Of a DNA stretch of 64,000 bases, positions 49,691 to 60,125 are shown in pieces (position 1 is the stretch's first letter; the number at the start of each line of letters is the position of its first letter). Source of the stretch: Lycorma delicatula (Eukaryota > Arthropoda > Insecta > Hemiptera > Fulgoridae). The stretch is from positions 43,313,946 through 43,377,945 of the forward strand of contig NC_134465.1 of NCBI RefSeq assembly GCF_047948215.1, read 5' to 3'. The position numbers and the translations under genes are program-made. The notes beneath the pieces are model-generated. The model did not search any database. It was given only the letters and a program-made list of their open reading frames with translations, and was not told where the DNA came from.

Positions 49691-50385
49691 TCTTATTATC
49701 CTCTTTACTTCTACGTATTTCCTAAAAAAAAAACCAAAAACTTACAGTGCCATATATATTACTTTACTCTAAATATAAATGGAATGGTTGTACCTTGGGT
49801 CGACCCATGGTACACTTTTTCGGCTTGTTTATATGTTTCTCACCAAAAATCAAGAAACTCAATCAAAAATATTTTCTTTTACCACTAAAAAACTAAAAGT
49901 AATTTTTCACAAAAAGCTAGCATTACAGAATGGAGTAAAACAATATTCACAGTGCTCCAAGTGACAAATAAAATAACTAAAGACACTAACTCTATCGTTT
50001 CCTGCTCATATAGCAGCACAATGCAGACTGATCCAAGTTATGTCCGACCCAAGGAACAACACTTTCCTCTATATTATTATTATTTTGTTAGAAAGTTTGA
50101 AGTTTAATATCTAGTTTGAATAATGCGCAAAGAATAATAAAAAGAAAACTACATACATGCAAGCAAACACATAAAAACCATTCAACTATATATAATAATT
50201 TAAGCAGTAGCAATTTTATTACAAATATATTGTTAGTGGTAGAAAAACAAATATACAAATAGTAATTTATAGATTTAACAAATTTTATACAAATATATTT
50301 ATTTATATACAGTGATTAAACTTTCTATATTAATTTCCAAGAATTAATTTTCATGGCATCATGCAACTTCAGTGGATCTTCTATA

Positions 50386-50523
50386 ATTACATTATAATAT
50401 AATTATTACATTAATTATAATATATGTATTATAATATATTAATATGATATGTATATAATAATATATGATATAATATATGATATAATATATATTGATATAA
50501 TATATTAATATATATTATATATA

Positions 50524-50572
<49 letters not shown>

Positions 50573-50881
50573 TATATATATTATATATTATATATATTAA
50601 TATATATAATATATTAATTAATATATATTGATATAATATATATGATATAATATATATATTATAATATATATAATAATATATGATATATGTATATAATATA
50701 TGTATTATAATATAATTAATTATAATATATTAATTATAATATATATATTAATTATTAATATATTAATTATAATTATAATATATATATAATTATATATATT
50801 ATTATAATTATAATTATTATATTAATTATAATATATATTATTATATATACATTAATTATATATTATAACATATATATTATA

Positions 50882-50936
<55 letters not shown>

Positions 50937-50938
50937 AA
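50386..50938. repeat. About 550-bp block of almost pure A/T, ending in (TG)n
   Basis: Built from variants of tata, ttaat and tataata words, with several (TA)n cores and many overlapping palindromes. It ends in about eight TG units. Only a handful of G or C bases occur before that. It is likely an expanded microsatellite or a foldback cluster. Confidence 0.9.
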
Positions 50939-51279
50939 ACTGTGGTATTATATACATGTAAGTTAACATATTATATACATTGTTTCACGAGAAATGTGAA
51001 ACAACATGTATTGTATTGTATTGTATGTTGAATAAAAAGAACAAAATTATAATCGTCTTTTGACCACAAATTATAAATTTTTGTTTTTAATGAAGTATTT
51101 AAATATTCATTAATTTTAAATCAAAAAACAAAATGAATGATTTTATTTATATAATTAGATGTGAAGATTATTAAATTTTATAACAGATCCAAAACGTTTT
51201 TTCATTTAAAATATGAGGGACAGCTAAAACATAATGTACAAAGTAAGTTATGGAAAACAAAATGCCACACAATATAACA

Positions 51280-51560
51280 GTTGCTGCCATCTTGTAGTTT
51301 CATTTCCCTGCTGCTAAGGCTCAAGTGAAGTTGAAATTTAAACCTATTCAACACCCTCCTTAGTCACCAGATTTGATAATCTCCCTGTGATTTTCACCTC
51401 TTTTTGCAATTAAAGAGGGTTATTAACAGTATTCATTTCACCACTGATGATGAACTGAAGAACACAGTGAAGTCGTAGATCAAGGAAAGACTGTTGGTAT
51501 TCTTCATTGACAAAAGCAAGCACATTGTAAGCAAGCACATGCAATAATTTTAATAAAAAA
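51280..51560 (+). mobile_element. Decayed mariner C-terminal fragment
   Basis: The plus strand reads FKPIQHPP-SPDL (catalytic 'HPPYSPD' block), then in later frames TTDDELKNTVKS-IKERLLVF and FIDKSKHIV. The end resembles SWIKERLPEFFID of the relic at 15060, so it is the same family in the opposite orientation. Confidence 0.65.
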
Positions 51561-51628
51561 TAAATTTGTCTGTTCATACAAATACAGAAAAGATGATAAA
51601 AGAGAAATAGAAACAGAATAATAAAGTT

Positions 51629-51635
<7 letters not shown>

Positions 51636-51681
<46 letters not shown>

Positions 51682-51806
51682 GTAAACAATAATTAATATA
51701 TAAAACATATACTACTAATGTAAAAATTGGAGAAACAATAAGATAAGGTAAGAAATATTGTTAAATTCTGTACTGTTAGTGGAAAGTTAAGTTTTACTTT
51801 TGTCTG

Positions 51807-51860
<54 letters not shown>
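51636..51860. repeat. Two (TA)n runs, the second a (TA)n(TG)n compound
   Basis: A (TA)n run at about 51636-51674 and a (TA)n(GT)n run at about 51808-51860. Low-complexity sequence between. Confidence 0.9.
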
Positions 51861-51864
<4 letters not shown>

Positions 51865-51869
51865 AAAAA

Positions 51870-53140
51870 AAAGTGAAGTAAATTGCTTGTATTATCAGCT
51901 CCAACTTAAAAAGAAATAATCTATTTTAAACCAATCGGTCCATTAAAAATGTTGATATGAAACAAAAAAAAAAATAATGCAGGAAACAAAGATATAGTCG
52001 ATAATACATTTTATAGAATGGAATTATAAATTTCTTTATTTTTTGATTTTGCATAATAAAGTGTTATTACAAAGAATTTAGCAGGCCCATACTTTTAAAC
52101 TGGGTTCTGTGTTTATTAAAATTCTATTTGCTAAAATATGCAATACAATTTAAAAATTTATTATCAGCATATGCTAAACAACAATCTGTTTCTATTAATA
52201 TAGAGAAATTTAATTAAAACCGGTTTGTGTTTACTCAAGTTGGGAACATATAAATAAAAACGCAAATTTATTATTAGGAGATCGGATTAAAACAATAACA
52301 TTTTGTTTAACATTAAAAAAACTGAAAATTACACAATAAATGTGATTTTTTCCATTATTTTATTACTTAATAATTGATTTCAAACTTAATAACTTATATA
52401 AAAATAAATAAAATATTATTTCGTAAACTAACCTTAAGGAATCTTACCTTAATGAAATATTTCCAGTAATTATCAAAATATTAAAAATAAATCTGATAAA
52501 AAAAGTATAAACATAATTATAATTACATTACGATGGTTATGATGATTCATGATATATTATTTATTTATACTAAAGGAAAGATGTTCAAATCCAAGTAAAG
52601 TTATAATTAATTTTAAATGTATATTAATCAGTATCTTTTATTCACTGGGATTTAATAACGAAAAACTACTAATATTTCAATTAAATTTTTCACTCCATTA
52701 CATCTCCTAATTACTGCTGTCATATACTTCGATACTATTCCAGTATAAAATATTTTCTTTTTATAATTATGATACAGTTCTGGTAATTCATTCACGAGTT
52801 TAAATAATGAAAATAGATTTTTAGATTAATATATTTTTAGAAGAATAGAGTCAATGAAAGTATACTTTAATACATAATAATGGAGATTGAATCGGCACAG
52901 ATTTCTACTTAACTGGAAATAATAATAATAAAATTAATAATTGATTTGACTGTTAGAATAATGAAACATAATTTATTAACTGAGTAACATCTTTTGGTCC
53001 TTAAACCATATTCGGTCTTAATTTTAAATTATGATTATAATTATTTGTATTAATATTTAATGTATAAATTAATCTGTATGCACGTTGTTGAATTTGAGCC
53101 TGTGAATGTTTTTTTACTTAAAACATGTGCCATTAATTTT
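51870..53140. other. Intron, no gene recognised
   Basis: AT-rich without readable repeats or coding frames. I see nothing in it. Confidence 0.5.
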
Positions 53141-53146
53141 TTTTTT

Positions 53147-53300
53147 TAACCTCCAGGACTATCATTAGGTATTACTTCAGAGGATGAAATGAATGAAAAA
53201 TTTGTAGCGTGTGAAAATGACATGTCTCACCAGGATTTGAACCCTGGACCTCCGGATGAAAGTTCGAGACACTACTAATTGCACCATGGAGGTTAGCGTG
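53147..53300 (-). mobile_element. tRNA-derived SINE, different head, shared tail
   Basis: The minus strand reads cctccatggtgcaattagta (A-box side), then ccagggttcaaatcctggtg, a perfect B-box context with stem pairing, and ends attcatttcatcctctgaag then aatgatagtcctggaggtta. The tail words (catcctctgaag, ggaggtta) match the tail of the SINE family at 462, while the tRNA-like head differs. Confidence 0.75.
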
Positions 53301-54059
53301 CAATTCATATTTGATGATCCATTATTTTACACTTCATTCTATATATATTATCTTATTTATCTTACCTAATATTATTATAAACTAGCTACTCTGTAAGTTT
53401 ACAAAACTGGTCTTCATGTATTACAGTGAGAACAATACTCTGGATCTAGGCTAAAATTAGATGGTTAATTTCTTTTGACTGGATACTAGAAATGAATTCT
53501 ATCTAAAGCATGTAGAAACCTGAGACTGATTCAACGGTAAGAAATAATTTTCACCATATCTGTAACTGTATTCAACTTGTTAGCCAAATGTTAGATATTT
53601 ACTGAAAAATTTAGGATTAAACTCATTTTATAACAACTGAAATGAAGACAGTGTACAGAAAAACGTTTTTAAGAATTACAAGTTTTTACTTTGTATCATA
53701 TGGAGATTAATTTCAACCCTCAAGAACAGGATGCAGATATCAGGATGTATTTTTCTGTATCTGTTATTTATGAAAGTATAAATTACTTTATGATTATACA
53801 TACAGCAGTCTTACAAACGTTGGGCTAAAACCCAACGGTCTAGAAACCTAATAAGTATAGAATTTTCAATTTTTTTTAATAATCTAAAATTTCTTCTAGT
53901 TCCAGATGTATTAAGATCGTAAAGATGCAAATGATGCGGAGCATAGTATTAATTTCTTTAAAGGAAATCTGCTATCACTTAAAAATAATTTTTGATATGA
54001 TTTTCTATCTTATTATTTTTTTTATTGAAATTTCACAATTTTTTTATTTTTAATACCTT

Positions 54060-54560
54060 TTGTTACTACATGTACTTACTACCGGCGAGCCCGACGTTAG
54101 CCGGTAGATGTCGGTGGAATTTGGAGTCCACATACGCGCCTGCACACGCGTTCTTTCCACCAAGCTAGCCGACTGCGCAACTTTGCAACCATAATGGCGC
54201 TGCAAACTCACCACTCGCAGGCGCCTATAAATAGGCAATACCAGCACAGCGTGAACTAATTCCATCTCCGACCTCCACAATAACAACGAAGACGATGAGG
54301 AGGAAGAGGAAGCTCTCTAGCGGCCCAGCGCGAGATCTCGCGGCCGATGCCAGCATCCTCGCTGGAACAGCAGGCCTGGCCGGCCCGGTACGAAGTCCTC
54401 TAGCTCCAGCAAGCCTAGCGGTGAAGACTGTGCCGGACGAGGACCAGTCAGGGAGAACCGCCTCGCCAGCGCCGGCGGTAGACGACCGACGCCGACCCGA
54501 TACTAAGGGGCTCTAGGGACTACCACTACACTGGATGCTGTAGAGAGGACCCAAAATTTG
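54060..54560 (+). promoter_or_regulatory. Isolated GC- and CpG-rich island with a TATA box
   Basis: About 500 bp is strongly GC-rich inside very AT-rich sequence. It contains a consensus TATA box (tataaata, 54226-54233). About 70 bp downstream, a plus-strand frame of 73 codons starts with ATG at 54295 (MRRKRKLSSGPARDLAADAS), rich in Ala, Pro and Arg, ending at 54516. A perfect 8-bp palindrome (ctaccggc/gccggtag) lies near 54080-54108. I recognise no protein domain. It could be a solo LTR, which starts near tgttactaca and often carries such a TATA box, or a real promoter; no matching LTR end was found. Confidence 0.5.
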
Positions 54561-55444
54561 TGCTTAAATCATTTTCATTAATGTCTTTGTAATTATTATT
54601 TAATATTTCAAATACATAATTAATGGACTTCAACCGGTTTCATTTTATAATTAATCGTATATTTTGTGAACCGGTTCTGATCGAGATTTTATTACGGTTT
54701 TCCTTATCCAATCAGGCAAATGCTAGAGCAGTTCCTTTTTTCAGAAATGTTTTTTACAATGTATTATATTTACTGACCAGAAAATATAAAAATACATGAG
54801 ACTGACAGAACTCTGACCAAAGAAACTTCTGTCCGATTCATAAGACAATAATATTAAACTGTCATATAAACTTCAAAACATTAAGTCTAATTAAAAATCT
54901 ACTGTATATCACAACAGTAAGGGCTCGATGAACGGATCAGTTGCTCATTCATAATTTTTTATAATCTACACAAGTATACGTTTTCTACGATAAATATTCA
55001 ACACTTTGATATCTAGTGGGATAAATTAGAGTTTTTACAGTTTAATACAAGAGGCAATGATGTAGTATTTTTTTCAAAATTAAAAACACTGTTTCAAAAT
55101 CATTAATATCTTCACAAATTCAATTCTATAAATACCTCGATCAGATTTTGTAATAATTTATAACTGATAAAGGCATAATTAAATAAATGGGCGTTATTAG
55201 TGAGCTATTTAACATGTTTTGCTAACATCCATATAAATCAATTTAGCGTCATAAACAGATTCACATAACCTAAGGGCATTTATAAAAAAAAAAATACATT
55301 TGAAAACCGTGAATTATAGCGTACGCATATTCACCAATACTATGCCGGGGCAGTAAATACATAAACAATTAAACAGATGTATCAGCAATCATAAATTTAA
55401 ACTACCATGCAAAACTAAAATATTTCAAAAAATAATTCTCTTAC

Positions 55445-55604
55445 GTAAAATTTTAATGTCGTATGTAACATGACTTTCCTTCCCTCCTCTTACACCGATG
55501 CATTCGAAATAACCACCGTCTTTTGGTGATAAATTCATTAATTTAAATCCTTCTCTTTGAGTAAAATTTAAATACAGTCCGTTTTCAGTTCTCCCAAGCG
55601 CCAT
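55445..55604 (-). CDS. Pvr: Pvr-like exon: Ig2, second half (most upstream exon found)
   Basis: The donor gtaagag is clear, and the phase matches the Ig3 exon. The peptide LYLNFTQREGFKLMNLSPKD then GGYFECIGVRGGKE fits the Ig2 second half of VEGFR-type receptors, where a 'D-x-R/K-x-G-F' strand precedes the F-strand cysteine. The 5' boundary is uncertain: an acceptor cttgcaaaag preceded by a branch-like ttactaat gives 53 codons plus one base, while another at cgcttgggag would shorten it by 14 nt. The sequence is more divergent than the family consensus. A second, decayed version of this exon lies at 47829-47959. Confidence 0.82.
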
Positions 55605-56605
55605 CTTTTGCAAGTCATAACACCCGGTGAAATTATTAGTAAGCGATGATATCAATCACCAATGATTTCTTATATTGTAAATAAATATGACATTACTTTC
55701 CAAACTGTACTATCTCGATTACAAATGATTTTCTATAAAAGCTATTTTCGGTTAGAAAACTGGAAAAAACATTTTTCAGTATGTTTTTTTTCTTTTTTAA
55801 ATAAATTCTACAGATTCAAATTAATATGGAAGAGTTAAAAAATAATAATTTTAAACATTATGAAATCGTTATTGTTTCGCATTATTTTATAATTATTGTG
55901 TTAATGGTATATAAAGAAAAGAATTCATCAAAATATCAAATAAGTAGAATACATTATTAAGTAGAAATTTGTAAAAAAATCATTTAAAAGATTATCATTA
56001 TTTCAATCGTTCTTCTAAAAGGGCTATTCCAAAACTAACTCCCGGTTGATCTGTTAAAAAAAGATTTTATTTTAAGTTACCTAAATACTTATATTACTTC
56101 CTTCTGTTCAATACTTACATTACAAGATTAGACTTTCCAGATCCTTGTCGAAGAACTCTGGTGACGGTACACGAAGCCAAACTTCATATTAGAAAGAGAC
56201 GGTAAACTCTGCGCTGAGTACAGACTACATGGAGAATCATGAAAATATACTTTGTGGACTACATGATGTCCATGAATATTTTCTTGGAATACATGAAAAT
56301 ATACTTCTCGAGGCACTTAAGCCTTTATGAGAGAGGCCGTAATTTTAGATCGGCCTCCAAAAAGCTTCTCCAGTGTTTTACAATAGATTTTTGAACGTTA
56401 TAACTGTTCCAGATTCCTTGAATTCTATTAACAAAATCTCTGACAGTCCCAAAACTCTGTGGACATTAGTTTAATACTTTTAAAAAAAAAATTAGAGCAC
56501 AGTACATCTCTAAATTTTTATTAATCGCAAAATTATGATCATATAAATGAAACTGTTGTCAGCGGATCTTCCTGATGCTCTATTATTCCGTTTGCAAATG
56601 TAAAA
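55605..56605. other. No gene recognised
   Basis: AT-rich. Around 56230-56310 a phrase (catgaaaatatactt) is repeated about 65 bp apart on the plus strand. A donor-like acttacattac near 56115 does not yield a convincing exon. Nothing supportable. Confidence 0.45.
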
Positions 56606-56611
56606 AACATA

Positions 56612-57788
56612 CAGAGAGATCCAAAAGTCGCGCACTTCAAAACTGAAGTGTAGTATAGTACTCTATGCGTCTTCCCAAATCAGCTGATTTGGAAGTCAAG
56701 AGTTCCAGCGTTCAAGTCCTAGTAAAGGCAGTGACTTTTATACGGATTTGAATACTACATCTTGGATACCGGTGTTCTTTGGTGGTTGGGTTTCAATTAA
56801 CCACACATCTCAGGAATGGTCGAACTGAGAATGTACAAGACTACACTTCATTTACACCCATACATATCATCCTCTTAAGTATTATCTCAAATGTACCGGA
56901 GGCTAAACAGGAAAAAGAAATAAGTATAGTACTCTACTAATAGTAGTATAGTTGAAAAGGTTTTATTGGCTACCGCAAGATAGCACCACGGGTAACTACA
57001 AACCAAGACGCCATCGTAATGTGTAATTACAGTGTTTTGTTTATCGCTCAATGAACATGTCATTTTCCCAACAGTAACGAGTTTTCATTGTTAAACATTA
57101 CTTTATCAGTCGTTCTTGTGCAGATGTTGTAGACGAATTTGGTGGAAAATATCTAGATGTGGCAGTGCCTAACAATTTGATCGTAACGGGATTAATCACC
57201 CTAATTAGAGAATGCGGATCGGTTGCAGAAAAGAAGAGAACCAGGAGACAGGCCGTTTTGACTGATGCTAAACCAGCTGAGGTTAAGAATGTGATGCGGC
57301 GTTCGCCTTCAAAAAGCTTGAAGAGACTCAACGCTCTTTCAGATTTCATATGGAAGTGCTCAGAGAGCGATGAAACGGTTACACTTGTGTGCATATCATG
57401 TTTGTGGTGTTCAGGAATCGAAGGAGCTAGATAAAGAAAAGCGCGTAGTATACTGTATACGCTTTCGGTCATTGGTTCATATCCGTGGAATCGCTTGATC
57501 GTGTTTTCTTCACTGATGAGGCGTAGTTTATTGGCTAAGTGATCAGTCAAAACAATAGAATTTGGTCGACTGAAAATTAGGAACTAAAGATGAACATAAC
57601 AACGGAGATTAAAAATCAATGTACAAGTGCTCCACAAAGTGGCCTTCAAACATGGTAAAAAGAGTTCGTACACGCATTACTGAACGGGGCATATGTTTGT
57701 GTTCTGAGCTTATGTTGTGAAAATAAATAAATCTTTAAATATTATTACTTAATGTCTTGTCTGACGCATGTGGCTTTTGGATCTTTTG
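56612..57788 (+). mobile_element. Decayed Tc1/mariner-type transposon (DUF4817-like) with TIRs
   Basis: The 5' end cagagagatccaaaagtcgc and the reverse complement of the 3' end (caaaagatccaaaagccaca) form inverted repeats flanked by TA (56610-56611, 57789-57790). Inside, the plus strand reads DEFGGKYLDVAVPNN, REC GSVAEKKRTRRQAVLT and SPSKSLKRLN (helix-turn-helix), then VFFTDEAWF-like text and VISQNNRIWSTEN. The catalytic end is missing, and a SINE sits near its 5' end. Confidence 0.82.
56666..56922 (+). mobile_element. 5'-truncated SINE nested in the transposon, 14-bp target duplication
   Basis: Starts tgcgtcttcccaaatcagct, lacking the A-box head, and runs to accggaggctaaacaggaaa plus A-rich tail. 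The flanks agtatagtactcta at 56652-56665 and 56923-56936 are identical. This shows insertion by target-primed reverse transcription into the already resident transposon. Confidence 0.93.
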
Positions 57789-57799
57789 TAGTGTACTTA

Positions 57800-59570
57800 A
57801 ACTTCCTATAAGCAATGAGAGTACAAACGTCGTGTCTTTTCTACTACGTTACTGCGATCGAATGAACTGTATGAGAAGAAGGTACATAAAACGGATGACA
57901 TCTTGTGCTCAGTTTGTCGTTCTATAGATACTAAAAAATGTAACTTGAATTTAAGATGTACACAGCATTGGCCAAACTTAAGGTGGCTAAATCAGTTCTT
58001 CAAAATAAAAAATAGTTCATATGGATAAATAAAAAGCACTACCTTGCTTCATTTTTCCTCTGGCCACTATTTTGTGTTTTTTCAATAGAAATTTATATAT
58101 TAATGACGAATCTATACATTTTAATGTAGATTTACCTTGTACAATAAAATAAATCTGAAATTTTACGTATAAAAATTTCAAAACGGAAGTAATTAAATTT
58201 TTTTGATCAGTAAAAGCTGTCGAAATATTAGTTTTATCGAAAATGTTAAGCGTTTCATTGTGAACAAAATGACATGTTTATTCAAATGGATTGATAAACA
58301 ACTGTTATATGACTGAAATTGAAAAATTGTAGTAATTTTGTACCTATTTTCACTTTTTTCATTAATTAAATTAAAATAGTTATTAATAATTTCTATTATT
58401 ACTATTAAGAAATGCCTCATGGATAAAACCTGGCTTCCTTTCATCATAAATAATACCAACTACTATACTAACAGATTTATCGGCATCAATAATTCTAGAA
58501 AATTTCAGAATTTACATGAAAAATATAATCCATTTTACTCACGGATATTCTAATCAACAAACTGAAATGTACCTGTAAACACAATCATTACGTGGATTTG
58601 TGTCCGACAAAATGTAGAACAATTTCAGCATCTTTTGTGATGGTAATTATTCCCAATTTACAAAATTTATTAAATAAACTATTTTTTAAACAAATTAAAT
58701 TTTTGAAATTTAATATTTATATGAGCCTGGAAATACCTAAATCACTTTGTAATATGTAAATAAAAAGACACGGTAAACATAATGACAAAAAAAGCAATCA
58801 GTCTAAATGACAGATTTTATTCAGAGGATTTTTTTGATGAATTCCTATCTTGATTAAAAAAATAAATAAATAAACAAATTGTAAAATAAAACAAGAAGAC
58901 ACACTACACAATCTATACTATGTTTTTTATCTATCACATTAATCGATTACAAATATCAAAAACAGGCATTAGTTCCCAAATATAAAATATACAATGAACT
59001 AAGAATAATGTGATTTGAATTACTGTAAAATTATAAATTTTCAGATAAAACTAATAGATTAATGCAGTTTGGAAAGTAATTTACTTAAAATTAGAATATA
59101 TGTAAATGATAGTATTAACATAATGTTCACCTATAACTTATTATTAGAAATGATTAATGGCTTACTATTTTATAAATTTTTTTTATTATTTTCTCTATAA
59201 AGCCCAAGCATTTCAATAATTTGAAAATAATAATAATAATAATAAATATATGAGCATGCAATTACATTTTGAAACAAACGAGCTACTTTGTAATAATTCC
59301 TTGAAATTGGTTAGAGGTGTAACAATCTTTGAGAGAAAAGGAATAGATACTTAAAATATTTAATGGGTAATATATTGTATTTATTTCTCAGAGGTCACAC
59401 TGTATGATCTTTATATGTGACTGTATGATCCTTAAAGGCATTGCAATATTCTTCTGAGATCAAAGGTTTCATCATGTCTATACAGAATTGAAAGGATCAT
59501 CATGGATGATCCTTTGTACAGAACCTTTGTCATGAGGTTCTGTACTGATTAATATGCAAGAGACATTTAG
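57800..59570. other. No gene recognised
   Basis: AT-rich. The part 58000-58330 resembles the leader of DUF4817-type elements. Two small hairpins lie at about 59490-59545 (aaaggatcatc/gatgatccttt and cagaacc/ggttctg), just ahead of the possible plus-strand exon. A minus-strand open stretch near 58440-58495 (IIDADKSVSIVVGIIYDERK) lacks splice sites of quality and was not called. Confidence 0.45.
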
Positions 59571-59575
59571 TAAAG

Positions 59576-60125
59576 AGTAATATCCTCTACCCTCTACTAC
59601 AAATATCAACCTGAAACAGTTACTAAAACGGTGAAGACAAATATTGGAAAAAGTATTATTCTTAAAGATTACACTTTTCAATTTGATACACCTGATATTT
59701 TTATTTTATATAAGGAGGCTGATATCACATACTTTGTTGATAAAACAATTCCAGTACTTACTAACAATAGAAAAAAGCCAAAGTTAAAAAAAAAATTTCA
59801 AGGTACTTGACACATTAATGCACAATAAAGTAGTTCATATCTAAATGATAGTAATTAGCTACCAGAAAAAATAAAACAATATGGGACGGTAACAGTTTAC
59901 ATTGTTAATACAATTTTAAAAGAAATCAGAGGAAAATTGTCTGATGGTCGTCATAAATCTCTTTCGTTGTCAGATCTTCCTAAAGAGTTGCAGATTGAAG
60001 CTTGCAGTATGCTTCGTACAATACTTATGAAAGATAAGCTGATTTATTATTACAACTCTTATATTAACTCACTCTTGAACTATCTATCTGAGATTCATGG
60101 CACGAACCTCTCAGTTGAATTTTGA
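59576..60125 (+). CDS. Possible two-exon 3' end of an unrecognised gene
   Basis: An open segment (about 59576-59802) reads through YKYQPETVTKTVK and FQFDTPDIFILYKEADITYF to a lysine-rich end, KKPKLKKKFQ. Splicing at AAG/gtacttg and taccag/AAAA removes a 63-nt intron (59803-59865) with three in-frame stops. The second exon then reads EKIKQYGTVTVYIVNTILKE, a SLSLSDLPKELQIEACSMLR stretch, and LLNYLSEIHGTNL to a TGA at 60123-60125. Composition is coding-like, with acidic/basic helices and few rare residues. I do not recognise the family. No upstream exon or promoter was found, so it could be the end of a gene, a retrocopy or a transposon fragment. Confidence 0.5.

Larger units (their letters stand above)
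1115..55604 (-). other. Pvr: Gene model: PDGF/VEGF receptor-like receptor tyrosine kinase, 19 internal exons (partial at both ends)
   Basis: This span collects the exons listed separately below. Concatenated, they total 2916 nt, exactly 972 codons, with no stop and with every GT-AG junction in matching phase. The order is Ig2 (second half), Ig3-Ig7, transmembrane helix, split tyrosine kinase up to the activation loop. Seven Ig domains, an Ig4 without cysteines, a long kinase insert and an HGDLAARN catalytic loop are known traits of the PDGFR/VEGFR class, represented in insects by Pvr. The family binds secreted PVF ligands at the plasma membrane and signals through Ras/MAPK in cell migration and haemocyte survival; that role is inferred from the family. 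The start codon, signal peptide, Ig1, C-terminal kinase lobe and tail are outside the detected exons. Confidence 0.9.

Noticed and set aside
50386..50938. CRISPR-like or satellite array in the A/T block
   Set aside because: There is no constant repeat with unique spacers; words vary continuously, as in microsatellite expansions.
56110..56170. Minus-strand donor-like acttacattac with a short open stretch (LASCTVTRVLRQGSGKSNLV), considered as Ig2 first half
   Set aside because: The open stretch is only about 65 bp, is preceded directly by a stop, lacks a polypyrimidine acceptor and lacks the B-strand/tryptophan pattern. The phase fits only one of two possible starts of the next exon.
57098..57550. 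150-codon minus-strand open frame
   Set aside because: It is the reverse shadow of the transposase relic read on the plus strand (GSVAEKKRTRRQ and following).
58440..58500. Minus-strand open stretch IIDADKSVSIVVGIIYDERK, considered as an exon
   Set aside because: Only a weak donor (gttttatcc) is available and the phase does not match known receptor exons. No family was recognised.
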